The notes under the pieces are model-generated. The model had not been told where the DNA came from. It searched no databases and saw nothing but the letters and a program-made list of their open reading frames with translations. A DNA stretch of 35,133 nucleotides from Lachnospiraceae bacterium. GTDB taxonomy: Bacteria; Bacillota; Clostridia; Lachnospirales; Lachnospiraceae. The stretch covers positions 1-35,133 of the forward strand of contig JAAWBX010000001.1 of the NCBI GenBank assembly GCA_022792885.1, given 5' to 3'. The position numbers and the translations under genes are program-made. Positions within the stretch are counted from its first letter, which is position 1, and every line of letters begins with the position of its first letter. Shown here piece by piece: positions 1 to 6,802 of the stretch.

Positions 1-130
1 GATATCCGCGGGATTCCCTTAAAAGACGGCGAACCTTTATCCTATGGTATCTTTTTTAAGAAAAGTTCTCAAAACCCTCTTTTAAAAAAATTTATTTCCA
101 TTGTAACGAATATATCTTACAGTTAACCAC

Positions 131-172
131 AAAAAGCGACATGGATACCGGAAAGTAGCCATATCGCTTTTT
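131..172. terminator. Terminator-like hairpin
   Basis: Two 14-nt arms (131-144 and 159-172) pair with one C/A mismatch. The outer ends are A5 and T5, so the hairpin could terminate transcription on either strand. No gene is visible immediately on either side. It may close a gene that lies left of the window. Confidence 0.5.
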
Positions 173-341
173 CACTCAATCTATAAAAGTGAAGTGAATG
201 TTTTGCATTATTGATGAATAAAATGCAATAATTGACTTTTATTAAATTTTGAACACGGTAAAAATAAGGGGTGACTTTTTCAGGAAAAATGTTAAATATC
301 TTTATATGCTTGTCAGAGGACTTGCAATCAATTGATTGTTG

Positions 342-380
342 AAGTGGGATAAGATCCTATGGATTTTATCCCACTTTTTT
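342..380 (+). terminator. Rho-independent terminator
   Basis: An 11-bp perfect stem, AAGTGGGATAA (342-352) with TTATCCCACTT (366-376), has a 13-nt loop and continues into a run of T. The T run lies on the plus-strand side, so it ends rightward transcription. No intact gene precedes it inside the window. It insulates the siderophore operon from upstream reading. Confidence 0.7.
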
Positions 381-399
381 AATTCTATGGTATTAGAGG

Positions 400-586
400 A
401 GGTTTTTCTATGAATCCTAAAGTAAAATAATTATGCTGTTATATCTTTCCGGCTGTTGGAAGCCTGTTTGTCACTTATCCACGAAAAATTGGATATTGGG
501 GAATCCATTTTCCGTTGCATACTTGCTGACAATGGATTTTGGGAAAGATAAGTCTGAAGAAAATGGAATAAAGGCAGGTAAAACAT
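400..586 (+). pseudogene. Possible decayed ORF after a strong ribosome binding site
   Basis: A strong GAGGAGG (about 397-403) precedes an ATG at 410, but the frame reads only MNPKVK and stops at 428. Downstream the open reading switches between frames up to about 586. This could be the remains of a gene broken near its start, or a very short peptide. I do not recognise a family in any of the three frames. Confidence 0.2.
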
Positions 587-650
587 GATCCATACAAAAA
601 AATAACGAAAATTCATAAAACATTCTCACAAAAATCATCATTTTCACGAG

Positions 651-679
651 TTGCCATAACTAACTCCATGTACTATAAT
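651..679 (+). promoter_or_regulatory. Sigma-A-type promoter of the siderophore ABC operon
   Basis: TTGCCA (651-656) and a perfect TATAAT (674-679) are separated by 17 nt. Transcription should begin near 686, exactly where the inverted repeat at 687-734 starts. The first gene begins about 100-150 nt further on, leaving a structured 5' leader. Confidence 0.75.
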
Positions 680-686
680 AAGCTCA

Positions 687-734
687 CAATGCGCAGTGCG
701 TGATACATGGTAAGTCCAATCGCCGCTGCGCATT
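687..734 (+). promoter_or_regulatory. Inverted repeat at the predicted transcription start
   Basis: CAATGCGCAG (687-696) and CTGCGCATTG (725-734) are perfect 10-bp arms 28 nt apart. They sit directly downstream of the -10 box, so they could be an operator blocking initiation or a 5' hairpin in the leader RNA. For a metal-uptake operon an iron-responsive role is attractive, but that is inference. Confidence 0.5.
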
Positions 735-747
735 GCTTACAGAATGC

Positions 748-765
748 GGTTAGTTATTGCTAACC
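748..765 (+). promoter_or_regulatory. Small dyad GGTTAG-N6-CTAACC before the first permease
   Basis: Six-base arms (748-753, 760-765) flank TTATTG. The half-site resembles the GGTTAG/CTAACC core of DtxR/IdeR boxes, but the spacer is longer than in that consensus. It lies just upstream of the AGAAGGGAG ribosome binding site and could equally be a leader hairpin. Confidence 0.35.
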
Positions 766-837
766 ACATAAAAGAAGGGAGCGGATTTTATCAGACCGTA
801 TCGATCTACCATTATTCTTTCTGCTCTACTGCTTATA

Positions 838-1830
838 TTGTCCTGCTGTTCACTGTTTATGGGCGTGATTGACCTGACACCCGGCGAACTACTGGCAGGC
901 AATTTTGAGCAGCTGGAGATTTTCCTGATCTCCCGGCTGCCTCGCCTGCTGGCCATCCTATGCACCGGCATCGGTATGAGCGTGGCGGGACTCATCATGC
1001 AGCAGCTGTGCAGCAACAAATTTGTGTCCCCCACAACGGGTGCCACTATTTCCTCAGCCCAGTTCGGCATCCTGTTGGCACTGCTGTTCATGCCGGCCTC
1101 CACCCTGTGGAACCGGGCCATCTTTGCCTTCGCCACAGCGATCCTGGGTACTTGGATCTTCGTCTGGTTCATCCAGCGCATCCAGTTCAAGGATGTGGCG
1201 ATGGTCCCTCTGGTGGGCATCATGTTCGGCAATGTTATCGGCGGCGTCACCAACTATCTGGCCTACAAATACGAAATGACCCAGGCTCTGTCCTCCTGGC
1301 TGGTAGGCCATTTCTCGCTGGTACTGAAAGGCCGGTATGAGATCGTCTGGCTGACGGTTCCGCTGGTGGTGCTGGCCTTCGTCTTCGCCAACCATTTCAA
1401 CATTGTGGGACTGGGGAAGGATTTCTCAAAGAATCTGGGTGTACCTTACAACCTGGTTCTCTTTTCCGGGCTCACCATCGCCGCCATGATTACCGCCAGC
1501 ATCGTGGTAGTGGTTGGCTCTATTTCTTACATAGGACTTATCGTTCCCAATGTGGTGGCCATGTACAAAGGCGACAAGATTCGGGGTACGCTGGTGGACA
1601 CCGCCCTGTTCGGCGCCATCTTCGTGCTGGTGTGTGATATGATCGGCCGGGTGGCGATCTTCCCCTATGAATTACCCATTGAATTGATCGTAGGTATTCT
1701 GGGGAGCCTCATCTTCATTGCGTTGCTGTTTTATCGCCTTAAGCATGGACGAAAAGCGATTCGCCTTGGCAGTGCCGGAACAAGCTGCTGCTCCGTAATG
1801 CCAAATTTGAAGGGAGGCGCGGATCAATGA
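838..1830 (+). CDS. yclN: Siderophore ABC importer, FecCD-type permease 1
   Basis: An integral membrane permease of the FecCD/BtuC family that forms half of the channel for an iron-siderophore importer. It shows the family's RLPR-containing region near residue 33, many hydrophobic segments, and the late GSISYIGLIVPN coupling region. The frame is open from 772 with no ATG or GTG in a good position. The conventional start is TTG at 838, but residues encoded from about 790 complete the first membrane helix. An AGAAGGGAG (773-781) sits 8 nt before an ATC at 790, so the protein probably starts there. The stop overlaps the next ATG (ATGA). The order permease-permease-ATPase-binding protein matches yclNOPQ and ceuBCDE, importers of catecholate siderophores. 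The exact ligand cannot be read from sequence. Confidence 0.85.
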   Translation: MSCCSLFMGVIDLTPGELLAGNFEQLEIFLISRLPRLLAILCTGIGMSVAGLIMQQLCSNKFVSPTTGATISSAQFGILLALLFMPASTLWNRAIFAFATAILGTWIFVWFIQRIQFKDVAMVPLVGIMFGNVIGGVTNYLAYKYEMTQALSSWLVGHFSLVLKGRYEIVWLTVPLVVLAFVFANHFNIVGLGKDFSKNLGVPYNLVLFSGLTIAAMITASIVVVVGSISYIGLIVPNVVAMYKGDKIRGTLVDTALFGAIFVLVCDMIGRVAIFPYELPIELIVGILGSLIFIALLFYRLKHGRKAIRLGSAGTSCCSVMPNLKGGADQ

Positions 1831-2804
1831 ATACCCATACTGCTCGGACTAACCGACGTAAGCTTCTGATTCTTATGGCAATTGTGCTGCTGTGTGCGGC
1901 GGGCTATATGCTGGTGGAGGTCAACTTTTCCCATCCCAAACTCCTGACCTATGCCATAAAGATTCGAATACCCAAGCTCATCGTTATGCTCATTACCGCC
2001 TTTTCCATCGGCGGCGCCTCGCTGGTGTTTCAGTCCATCATCAACAACACCATCGTGACCCCCTGCCTGCTGGGCATGAACTCCCTGTACACCCTCATCC
2101 ATACGGCGGTGGTGTTCTTCCTGGGATCTGCCAGCGTGGTGGCTTCCAATGCTAATCTGTCTTTTGCGGTGGATGTAGTACTCATGGGCATTGCCGCCAC
2201 GGTTATCTACAGCTGGATCTTCAAAAAGACCAGGCACAATGTGCTCTATGTGCTGCTGGTTGGCACGGTTCTGACCTCCTTTTTCGGCAGCATCCAGACC
2301 ACCCTGACCCGGGTGATGGACCCCAACGAGTATGACAGCCTGCTGAACACCCTGACGGCCAGCTTCAGCAACATCAATTCCGAGATCATTGTTTTTTCCC
2401 TGATCCTTTTGGCAGCCGTCATCTTCGCACTGCGAAAAGAGTTTTCCCTGCTGGATGTACTGACTTTGGGCAAGGAGCAGGCCATCAACCTGGGGGTGGA
2501 CTACGACCGCTGCATCCGCCGCCTTCTGCTGGGCGTGACCCTCTGCATCGCCGCGGCCACTGCCATGGTGGGACCCATCTCCTTTTTGGGACTCATCATC
2601 GCCAACCTGTCCCGCCAGCTGCTCAAGACTTTCCGGCACACCCAGCTGGTGCTGGGCTCGGCGCTGTTCGGTATGATCGTATTGGTAGGCGGGCAGCTCA
2701 TCGTGGAACATGTGTATTCCTACTCTGTACCGGTGAGCGTGTTTATTACTGTGGGCGGCGGCCTTTACTTCCTCTATCTCCTCCTAACAAGAAAGAAGGT
2801 GTGA
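1827..2804 (+). CDS. yclO: Siderophore ABC importer, FecCD-type permease 2
   Basis: The second FecCD-family permease (325 aa), expected to pair with the upstream permease as a heterodimeric channel. It opens with a membrane helix near residues 12-30 and carries the conserved GPISFLGLI loop, which contacts the ATPase in this family, near residue 247. Translation is coupled: its ATG overlaps the upstream stop by 4 nt, with GGGAGG (1812-1817) as ribosome binding site. It ends 2 nt before the likely start of the ATPase gene. The length is normal and there are no interruptions. Confidence 0.88.
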   Translation: MNTHTARTNRRKLLILMAIVLLCAAGYMLVEVNFSHPKLLTYAIKIRIPKLIVMLITAFSIGGASLVFQSIINNTIVTPCLLGMNSLYTLIHTAVVFFLGSASVVASNANLSFAVDVVLMGIAATVIYSWIFKKTRHNVLYVLLVGTVLTSFFGSIQTTLTRVMDPNEYDSLLNTLTASFSNINSEIIVFSLILLAAVIFALRKEFSLLDVLTLGKEQAINLGVDYDRCIRRLLLGVTLCIAAATAMVGPISFLGLIIANLSRQLLKTFRHTQLVLGSALFGMIVLVGGQLIVEHVYSYSVPVSVFITVGGGLYFLYLLLTRKKV

Positions 2805-2806
2805 CC

Positions 2807-3559
2807 ATGCATGTACAAAAATTGACAAAACAGTATAACGGAAAAACCGTGGTAGACGGCATAACCTTTGCCATCCCCAAGGGGAAGGTGACCTCTCTCA
2901 TCGGCCCCAACGGCGCGGGCAAGTCCACCGTCATGGGTATGATCTCCCGCATGATCGCCCATGACAGCGGATTGGTAGACTTCGAGGGCAAGGACATCGG
3001 CCAATGGAAAAGCAAGGAGCTTTCCAAGCGCCTGGCAATTCTGACCCAAAGCAACAATATCCAGATGAAGCTGACTGTACGGGAGCTGGTGACTTTCGGG
3101 CGTTTTCCCTATTCAGGCAACCGGGTCACCCCGGAGGATCAGAAGATTATCGACCGGGCCATTGCCTACATGGAGCTGGAAGAATTTCAGGATCGTTTTA
3201 TCGACGAGCTCTCTGGCGGCCAGCGGCAGCGAGCCATGATCGCCATGGTCATCGCCCAGGACACCGAGTATGTGCTTCTGGACGAGCCTACCAACAACCT
3301 GGATATCTACCACGCCACCAACATGATGAAAATCGTCCGTCGTCTCTGCGATGAACTGGGAAAGACGGTGATTTTGGTGCTGCATGAGATCAATTATGCA
3401 GCATTTTATTCCGATTACATCTGTGCCTTCAAGGACGGAAAGATCGCAAAATTTGGTACTGTAGAGGAGGTGATGACAAAAGAGAACCTGTCCCAGATTT
3501 ATCAGGTGGACTTTGAAATCCTCAACATTGCGGGAAAACCATTGTCCATCTACTATTAA
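2807..3559 (+). CDS. yclP: Siderophore ABC importer, ATP-binding protein
   Basis: The cytoplasmic ATPase driving the FecCD importer (250 aa from ATG 2807). It has Walker A GPNGAGKST near residue 33, an ABC signature LSGGQRQR, Walker B VLLDEP with a following D-loop, and the switch His in LVLHEIN. I prefer ATG 2807 to the upstream GTG 2801 because AGAAGG (2794-2799) is 7 nt from the ATG but only 1 nt from the GTG. The sequence resembles YclP/CeuD/FepC-like ATPases. It is followed by a 50-nt gap and the binding-protein gene. Confidence 0.92.
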   Translation: MHVQKLTKQYNGKTVVDGITFAIPKGKVTSLIGPNGAGKSTVMGMISRMIAHDSGLVDFEGKDIGQWKSKELSKRLAILTQSNNIQMKLTVRELVTFGRFPYSGNRVTPEDQKIIDRAIAYMELEEFQDRFIDELSGGQRQRAMIAMVIAQDTEYVLLDEPTNNLDIYHATNMMKIVRRLCDELGKTVILVLHEINYAAFYSDYICAFKDGKIAKFGTVEEVMTKENLSQIYQVDFEILNIAGKPLSIYY

Positions 3560-3609
3560 CCGTTATGAAACCATATTTTCAGTACTTTTTAGAAAAGGAG
3601 TAACCAAAC

Positions 3610-4644
3610 ATGAATATGAAAAAAATGCTTTCTCTTGCACTGGCCGGCGTAATGACCCTGAGCCTCATGGCTTGTTCCGCACAGAACGGCGGCGATTCTT
3701 CCGAAGACACTTCGTCTCTTGGCGGCAGCGTCAGCAGCCAGACTGATAATGAAACCCAGAACAATGAGATCTCTGAGTCTGTGACCATTACCATCCTCAA
3801 TGCCAACAAGGAGACGGCGGAGCTGGAAGTACCCTACGATCCCCAACGTATCGCCATTTTGGACATGGCTTCCCTGGACATTCTGAATGCCTTAGGCGTG
3901 GGCGACCGGGTCGTGGGCACCGCCGATACCAGCCTGGAGTATCTTCAGGACTACATCAACGACGATATCGCCAACCTGGGCACCATCAAGGAAGCCGATC
4001 TGGAAGCCGTCATGGCCTGCGAGCCGGACGTCATCTTCATCGGCGGCCGCTTGGCTTCCAGCTATGACGCCCTCAGCGAGATCGCGCCTGTGGTCTATCT
4101 GTCCACGGATGCCGAGCTTGGCGTAGCGGAAAGCGTGCGGCAGAATGCTACCACCATTGCCTCCATGTTTGGCCTGGAGGACAAGGTGGACGAGTTGATG
4201 GCCGATTTTGACGCGCGTATTACCGCCCTGTCCGAATTTGCCACCGACAAGACTGCTATCGTGGGACTGGTCACCAGCGGCAGCTACAATGTGCTGGGCA
4301 ATGACGGCCGTTGCTCCATGATTGGCCGGGAGATCGGCTTCACTAACATCGGCCTGGACGCCAACATTGACACCTCCACCCATGGCAACGAGGCCTCCTT
4401 TGAGTTCATTGTGGAGAAGGCTCCCGAGTATATCTTCGTCATGGATCGTGACGCTGCCATCGGCACCGACGGAGCCAAGCTGGCCCAAGAGATCATGGAA
4501 AATGAGTTGGTGATGGAAACTGATGCCTACAAGAACGGCAACATCGTCTATCTGGCTCACCCTACCGTGTGGTACACTGCCGAGGGCGGCATCACCGCGC
4601 TGGATCTCATGCTGCAGGATTTGGAGAGCGAGCTGCTTAACTGA
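3610..4644 (+). CDS. yclQ: Siderophore-binding lipoprotein of the ABC importer
   Basis: The extracellular substrate-binding protein (344 aa). The N-terminus has a lipoprotein signal peptide with lipobox LMAC, lipidated Cys22, then a Ser/Asp/Asn-rich linker to about residue 55. The folded part is a TroA/FepB-like two-lobe domain, recognisable from the YDPQRIAILD start of the first lobe and from EPDVIFIGGR. AAAAGGAG (3594-3601) gives a good start at ATG 3610. It closes the operon and by gene order corresponds to YclQ/CeuE/FatB. Catecholate siderophores such as petrobactin or enterobactin-type compounds are the typical ligands of the family; the true ligand is unknown. Confidence 0.9.
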   Translation: MNMKKMLSLALAGVMTLSLMACSAQNGGDSSEDTSSLGGSVSSQTDNETQNNEISESVTITILNANKETAELEVPYDPQRIAILDMASLDILNALGVGDRVVGTADTSLEYLQDYINDDIANLGTIKEADLEAVMACEPDVIFIGGRLASSYDALSEIAPVVYLSTDAELGVAESVRQNATTIASMFGLEDKVDELMADFDARITALSEFATDKTAIVGLVTSGSYNVLGNDGRCSMIGREIGFTNIGLDANIDTSTHGNEASFEFIVEKAPEYIFVMDRDAAIGTDGAKLAQEIMENELVMETDAYKNGNIVYLAHPTVWYTAEGGITALDLMLQDLESELLN

Positions 4645-4669
4645 GCTTTTATAAAATATCGACCTTATA

Positions 4670-4697
4670 GGCGGCGAGGCCATAACGGCCCGCCGCC
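4670..4697. terminator. GC-rich hairpin after the siderophore operon
   Basis: GGCGGCG (4670-4676) pairs with CGCCGCC (4691-4697), and the inner GGCC pairs with GGCC, giving an 11-bp stem with one bulged A and a 5-nt loop. No T run follows, so it is either a weak terminator or an mRNA 3' stabiliser. Confidence 0.35.
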
Positions 4698-4703
4698 CGT
4701 TCG

Positions 4704-4982
4704 TTATCTCTCGCCGTCTGCGTGTTTCTTCCGGGGGTGCTTTCTCGATCTGCCGCGCCCGCTGGCGCTGCCGGGCCAGCAGTCGCCCTTCTCGTATGCG
4801 GGCCGAACCGCCTGCCGCTCTGCAAACAGTTCCATCGGGTCAAGCCCCAAATCCTCGGTCAGTTCCGCATTTTTAGTCGCCAACTCTTTGCGCTTAAACA
4901 CCTGCCATAAGGTACTGGCGATCCGGATGGTTTCCAAAACAAGCGCTCTGACTGCTTTTGTTCTGATATTGATGTTTCCCAT
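4704..4982 (-). CDS. Hypothetical protein, doubtful
   Basis: A 92-aa frame with a plausible helical N-terminal half and a Lys/Arg-rich tail. I do not recognise a family. It lies between the siderophore operon and the IS110 fragment, and its start coincides with the likely breakpoint of that fragment, so it may itself be a truncated mobile-element gene or a chance frame. No convincing ribosome binding site was seen. Confidence 0.2.
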   Translation of the reverse strand: MGNINIRTKAVRALVLETIRIASTLWQVFKRKELATKNAELTEDLGLDPMELFAERQAVRPAYEKGDCWPGSASGRGRSRKHPRKKHADGER

Positions 4983-5400
4983 ACTTCCCAGAACCTCAAT
5001 GAACTTGCGGATTACCTTGGTTCATTAGAGGGTTCCACCAAAATTGTGATGGAATGTACCGGCAGATACCACGATCCCATGTTTAAGGCTCTGTCCGAAG
5101 CCGGATTGTTCGTCTCCGTTGTTAATCCACATCTGATCAAAAATTTTGGAAACAACTCCCTGCGCAAAATCAAATCTGGCCCGGCAGACGCCCGAAAAAT
5201 TGCCAGCTATACTCTTGACAACTGGGCTGAACTGCGCCAATATTCAGATATGGACAATACACGTACCCAGTTAAAAATCTTAAATTCTCAATTTAGCTTC
5301 TTTATAAAGCAAAAGATTGCCGCAAAAGCAAACCTTATTGCACCGTTGGATAATATTCATCCCGGTGTAAATAAACTCTTTGACAGCCCGCCCCGTAGTT
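4965..5400 (+). pseudogene. IS110-family transposase fragment
   Basis: Reading from about 4965, the frame gives the IS110 N-terminal DEDD-type domain from an HTSQNLNEL region through VMECTGRYHDP, VNPHLIKNFGNNSLRK and ARKIASYTLDNWAELR to a PGVNKLFDSP segment near 5395. Intact IS110 transposases are about 400 aa. Here the first 35 or so residues, with the first catalytic Asp, and everything after about 150 aa (including the Ser-containing C-terminal domain) are missing. After 5400 the frame runs into unrelated sequence and stops at 5486. It cannot be active. Confidence 0.75.
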
Positions 5401-5414
5401 TGAAAACCCTTCGT

Positions 5415-5562
5415 TGTAAAAAATATAAATGCCGTGCCCACATATACCAATTTCAAAATGTCCCGTTTCTGACATTTTTAAATTAGGAATTTCATAATCA
5501 CTTTCCTTTTGGTATGTACCGCCGAATTGCTCAAATAATGATTTTATTGTAGTTTCCTCCAA
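5415..5562 (-). pseudogene. TnpV-like transposon protein fragment
   Basis: The minus strand encodes KSLFEQFGGTYQ followed by YEIPNL, the typical opening of TnpV proteins of Clostridia mobile elements. Similarity fades after about 45 residues, where the frame enters the antisense of the IS110 fragment. A GGAGG (about 5560-5556) sits 8 nt before ATA at 5547-5545, where relatives have ATG, so the start codon itself appears mutated. A TTG at 5562 is the only nominal start. This is a truncated, probably untranslated remnant. Confidence 0.55.
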
Positions 5563-5626
5563 TATATTTAGTTGTTCCTACAAATTTATCATATCCAACT
5601 GTCCTTACAAATTCTCTAAGACGCCG

Positions 5627-5655
5627 AAAAGGACACTCCTTTATATGAAGTGTCC
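5627..5655 (-). terminator. Rho-independent terminator
   Basis: GGACACT (5631-5637) and AGTGTCC (5649-5655) form a 7-bp stem. Read leftward it ends in TTTT (5630-5627). It would end transcripts coming from the Panacea-like remnant. Confidence 0.55.
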
Positions 5656-5852
5656 CTTGTGCTATCTTTTGTAATTACAATATCTCCGTTCGGTTGAAAA
5701 TTTAGCTGATCGTAAGATATCGTTTCCAGGCCCGCACGTTTCGGCTACTGCTCCCAGTAAAGCCAGAGATGCTGTACCGAACCACATCCCTGGTTTTTCT
5801 GTTTGAAACGATGCTGAAATCTCGGGAAATTTCGTTTTCTGACGTAACCGTT
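5656..5852 (-). other. Degenerate sequence downstream of the Panacea remnant
   Basis: All three minus frames carry short open stretches without a coherent family match. One frame stops at 5662, just before the hairpin at 5627-5655. I read it as decayed 3' sequence of the Panacea gene or of a second fused fragment. Confidence 0.3.
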
Positions 5853-6083
5853 TCACTGTATAATATACTCCTTCTGAAAGATGCCGCCTGACCCGTAACC
5901 TTTATATTGATAATAAACGGGTTCGACGACCGGCCCGTGCTGCCACGCCAGAATATCTTCCAGAAAAAGAGGGGCACCCGCTACCGCCAAAAAACATCCC
6001 TGTGCGTAATACAACAGTTTTTGTAATTTTAAATTCGCTATGTCTTGCCATCTAATCCTCTCTTTCTTTATAAAACATTTCAT
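5853..6083 (-). pseudogene. Panacea/DUF4065 (SocA-like) fragment
   Basis: The 76-aa frame contains LKLQKLLYYAQG, then EDILAWQHGPVVEPVYYQYKG, the signature half of the Panacea domain found in SocA- and GepA-like antitoxins. Full-length relatives are about 150-180 aa and usually carry a longer N-terminal helix before the LKLQKL motif. Here the protein stops after about 76 residues. The ATG at 6083 has no ribosome binding site. A good AGAGAGG precedes another ATG about 35 nt downstream in a different frame, suggesting a frameshift or small deletion near the 5' end. No partner toxin is visible. Confidence 0.6.
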
Positions 6084-6151
6084 AACATATCTATTGACAT
6101 TATACCCGGTTTCCAGCCAACACGCAACAAATCCGACGAATTCTCGAATCC

Positions 6152-6182
6152 AAAAAGACAGCGGAGCTTAACCGCCCCGCTG
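6152..6182 (-). terminator. Terminator of the molybdoenzyme operon
   Basis: On the minus strand CAGCGGGGC (6182-6174) pairs with GCTCCGCTG (6167-6159) with one G-U pair and a 6-nt loop, followed by TCTTTTT (6158-6152). It starts 24 nt after the stop of the iron-sulfur subunit gene. Confidence 0.8.
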
Positions 6183-6206
6183 CCCATTCGAAAACCTTTT
6201 TAACCT

Positions 6207-6791
6207 CTATACCATCATCTGCTTCGCATCCTCCGACACCGCAATTTCGCGGGCCTTGATGAGGAGATTCGGCGTGGTCATGGACGAATCCGGCAAAACG
6301 CTCAAATCGCTCACCAGATCGTCGCCGTACTTCGCCGTCAGGTCGTCGTACTCGCCGAAATCCAGGGCGCGCATCACGCAGGCGTCCACGCACATGGGAT
6401 TTTCTCCTTTTTCCGTGCGATCACGACAGGCATCGCATTTATGTACGATACCGAGAGACGCAATCAAATGCGGCGCCTTGTAGGGGCACGACTCCACACA
6501 GGTTTCGCAGCCGATGCACACGCTGTCGTCGTGCTGAACCGTTCCGTCCTCGGACTTATACATCGCGCCGGTCGGGCAGCTCGCCACACAGGCCGGATTC
6601 TCGCAGTGGTTACAGCCGAAGGACAGGTTATAACGCCCCACATTCGGATATTTGCCCGTCTCATAAGTATCCACATGGCGGTAGAATACGCCGGGTTCAT
6701 AATCCTGCTCCATCTTATCTTTACATGCCATCTGGCAGGTCTTACAACCGATGCAGGCGGTCATATCAAAATAGAATGCTTTTCTTCCCAT
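6207..6791 (-). CDS. dmsB: DmsB-like four-cluster ferredoxin subunit of a molybdoenzyme
   Basis: The electron-transfer subunit (194 aa) of a DMSO-reductase-family enzyme. Sixteen cysteines form four groups: C13/16/19/23, C60/63/68/72, C92/95/98/102 and C119/122/134/138, the layout of DmsB/PsrB/NrfC proteins that bind four [4Fe-4S] clusters. There is no signal peptide. As in known family members it would be exported together with the Tat-carrying catalytic subunit. The gene follows that subunit by 11 nt and ends at a terminator, so the operon has only two genes. No DmsC/NrfD-type membrane anchor or DmsD-type chaperone gene is present in the window. Confidence 0.93.
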   Translation of the reverse strand: MGRKAFYFDMTACIGCKTCQMACKDKMEQDYEPGVFYRHVDTYETGKYPNVGRYNLSFGCNHCENPACVASCPTGAMYKSEDGTVQHDDSVCIGCETCVESCPYKAPHLIASLGIVHKCDACRDRTEKGENPMCVDACVMRALDFGEYDDLTAKYGDDLVSDLSVLPDSSMTTPNLLIKAREIAVSEDAKQMMV

Positions 6792-6802
6792 TTTCCCCCT
6801 CC

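Noticed and set aside
1824..2711. A 295-codon open frame opposite the second siderophore permease.
   Set aside because: The translation is rich in Gln, His and Gly with no hydrophobic pattern; the plus-strand permease explains the region.
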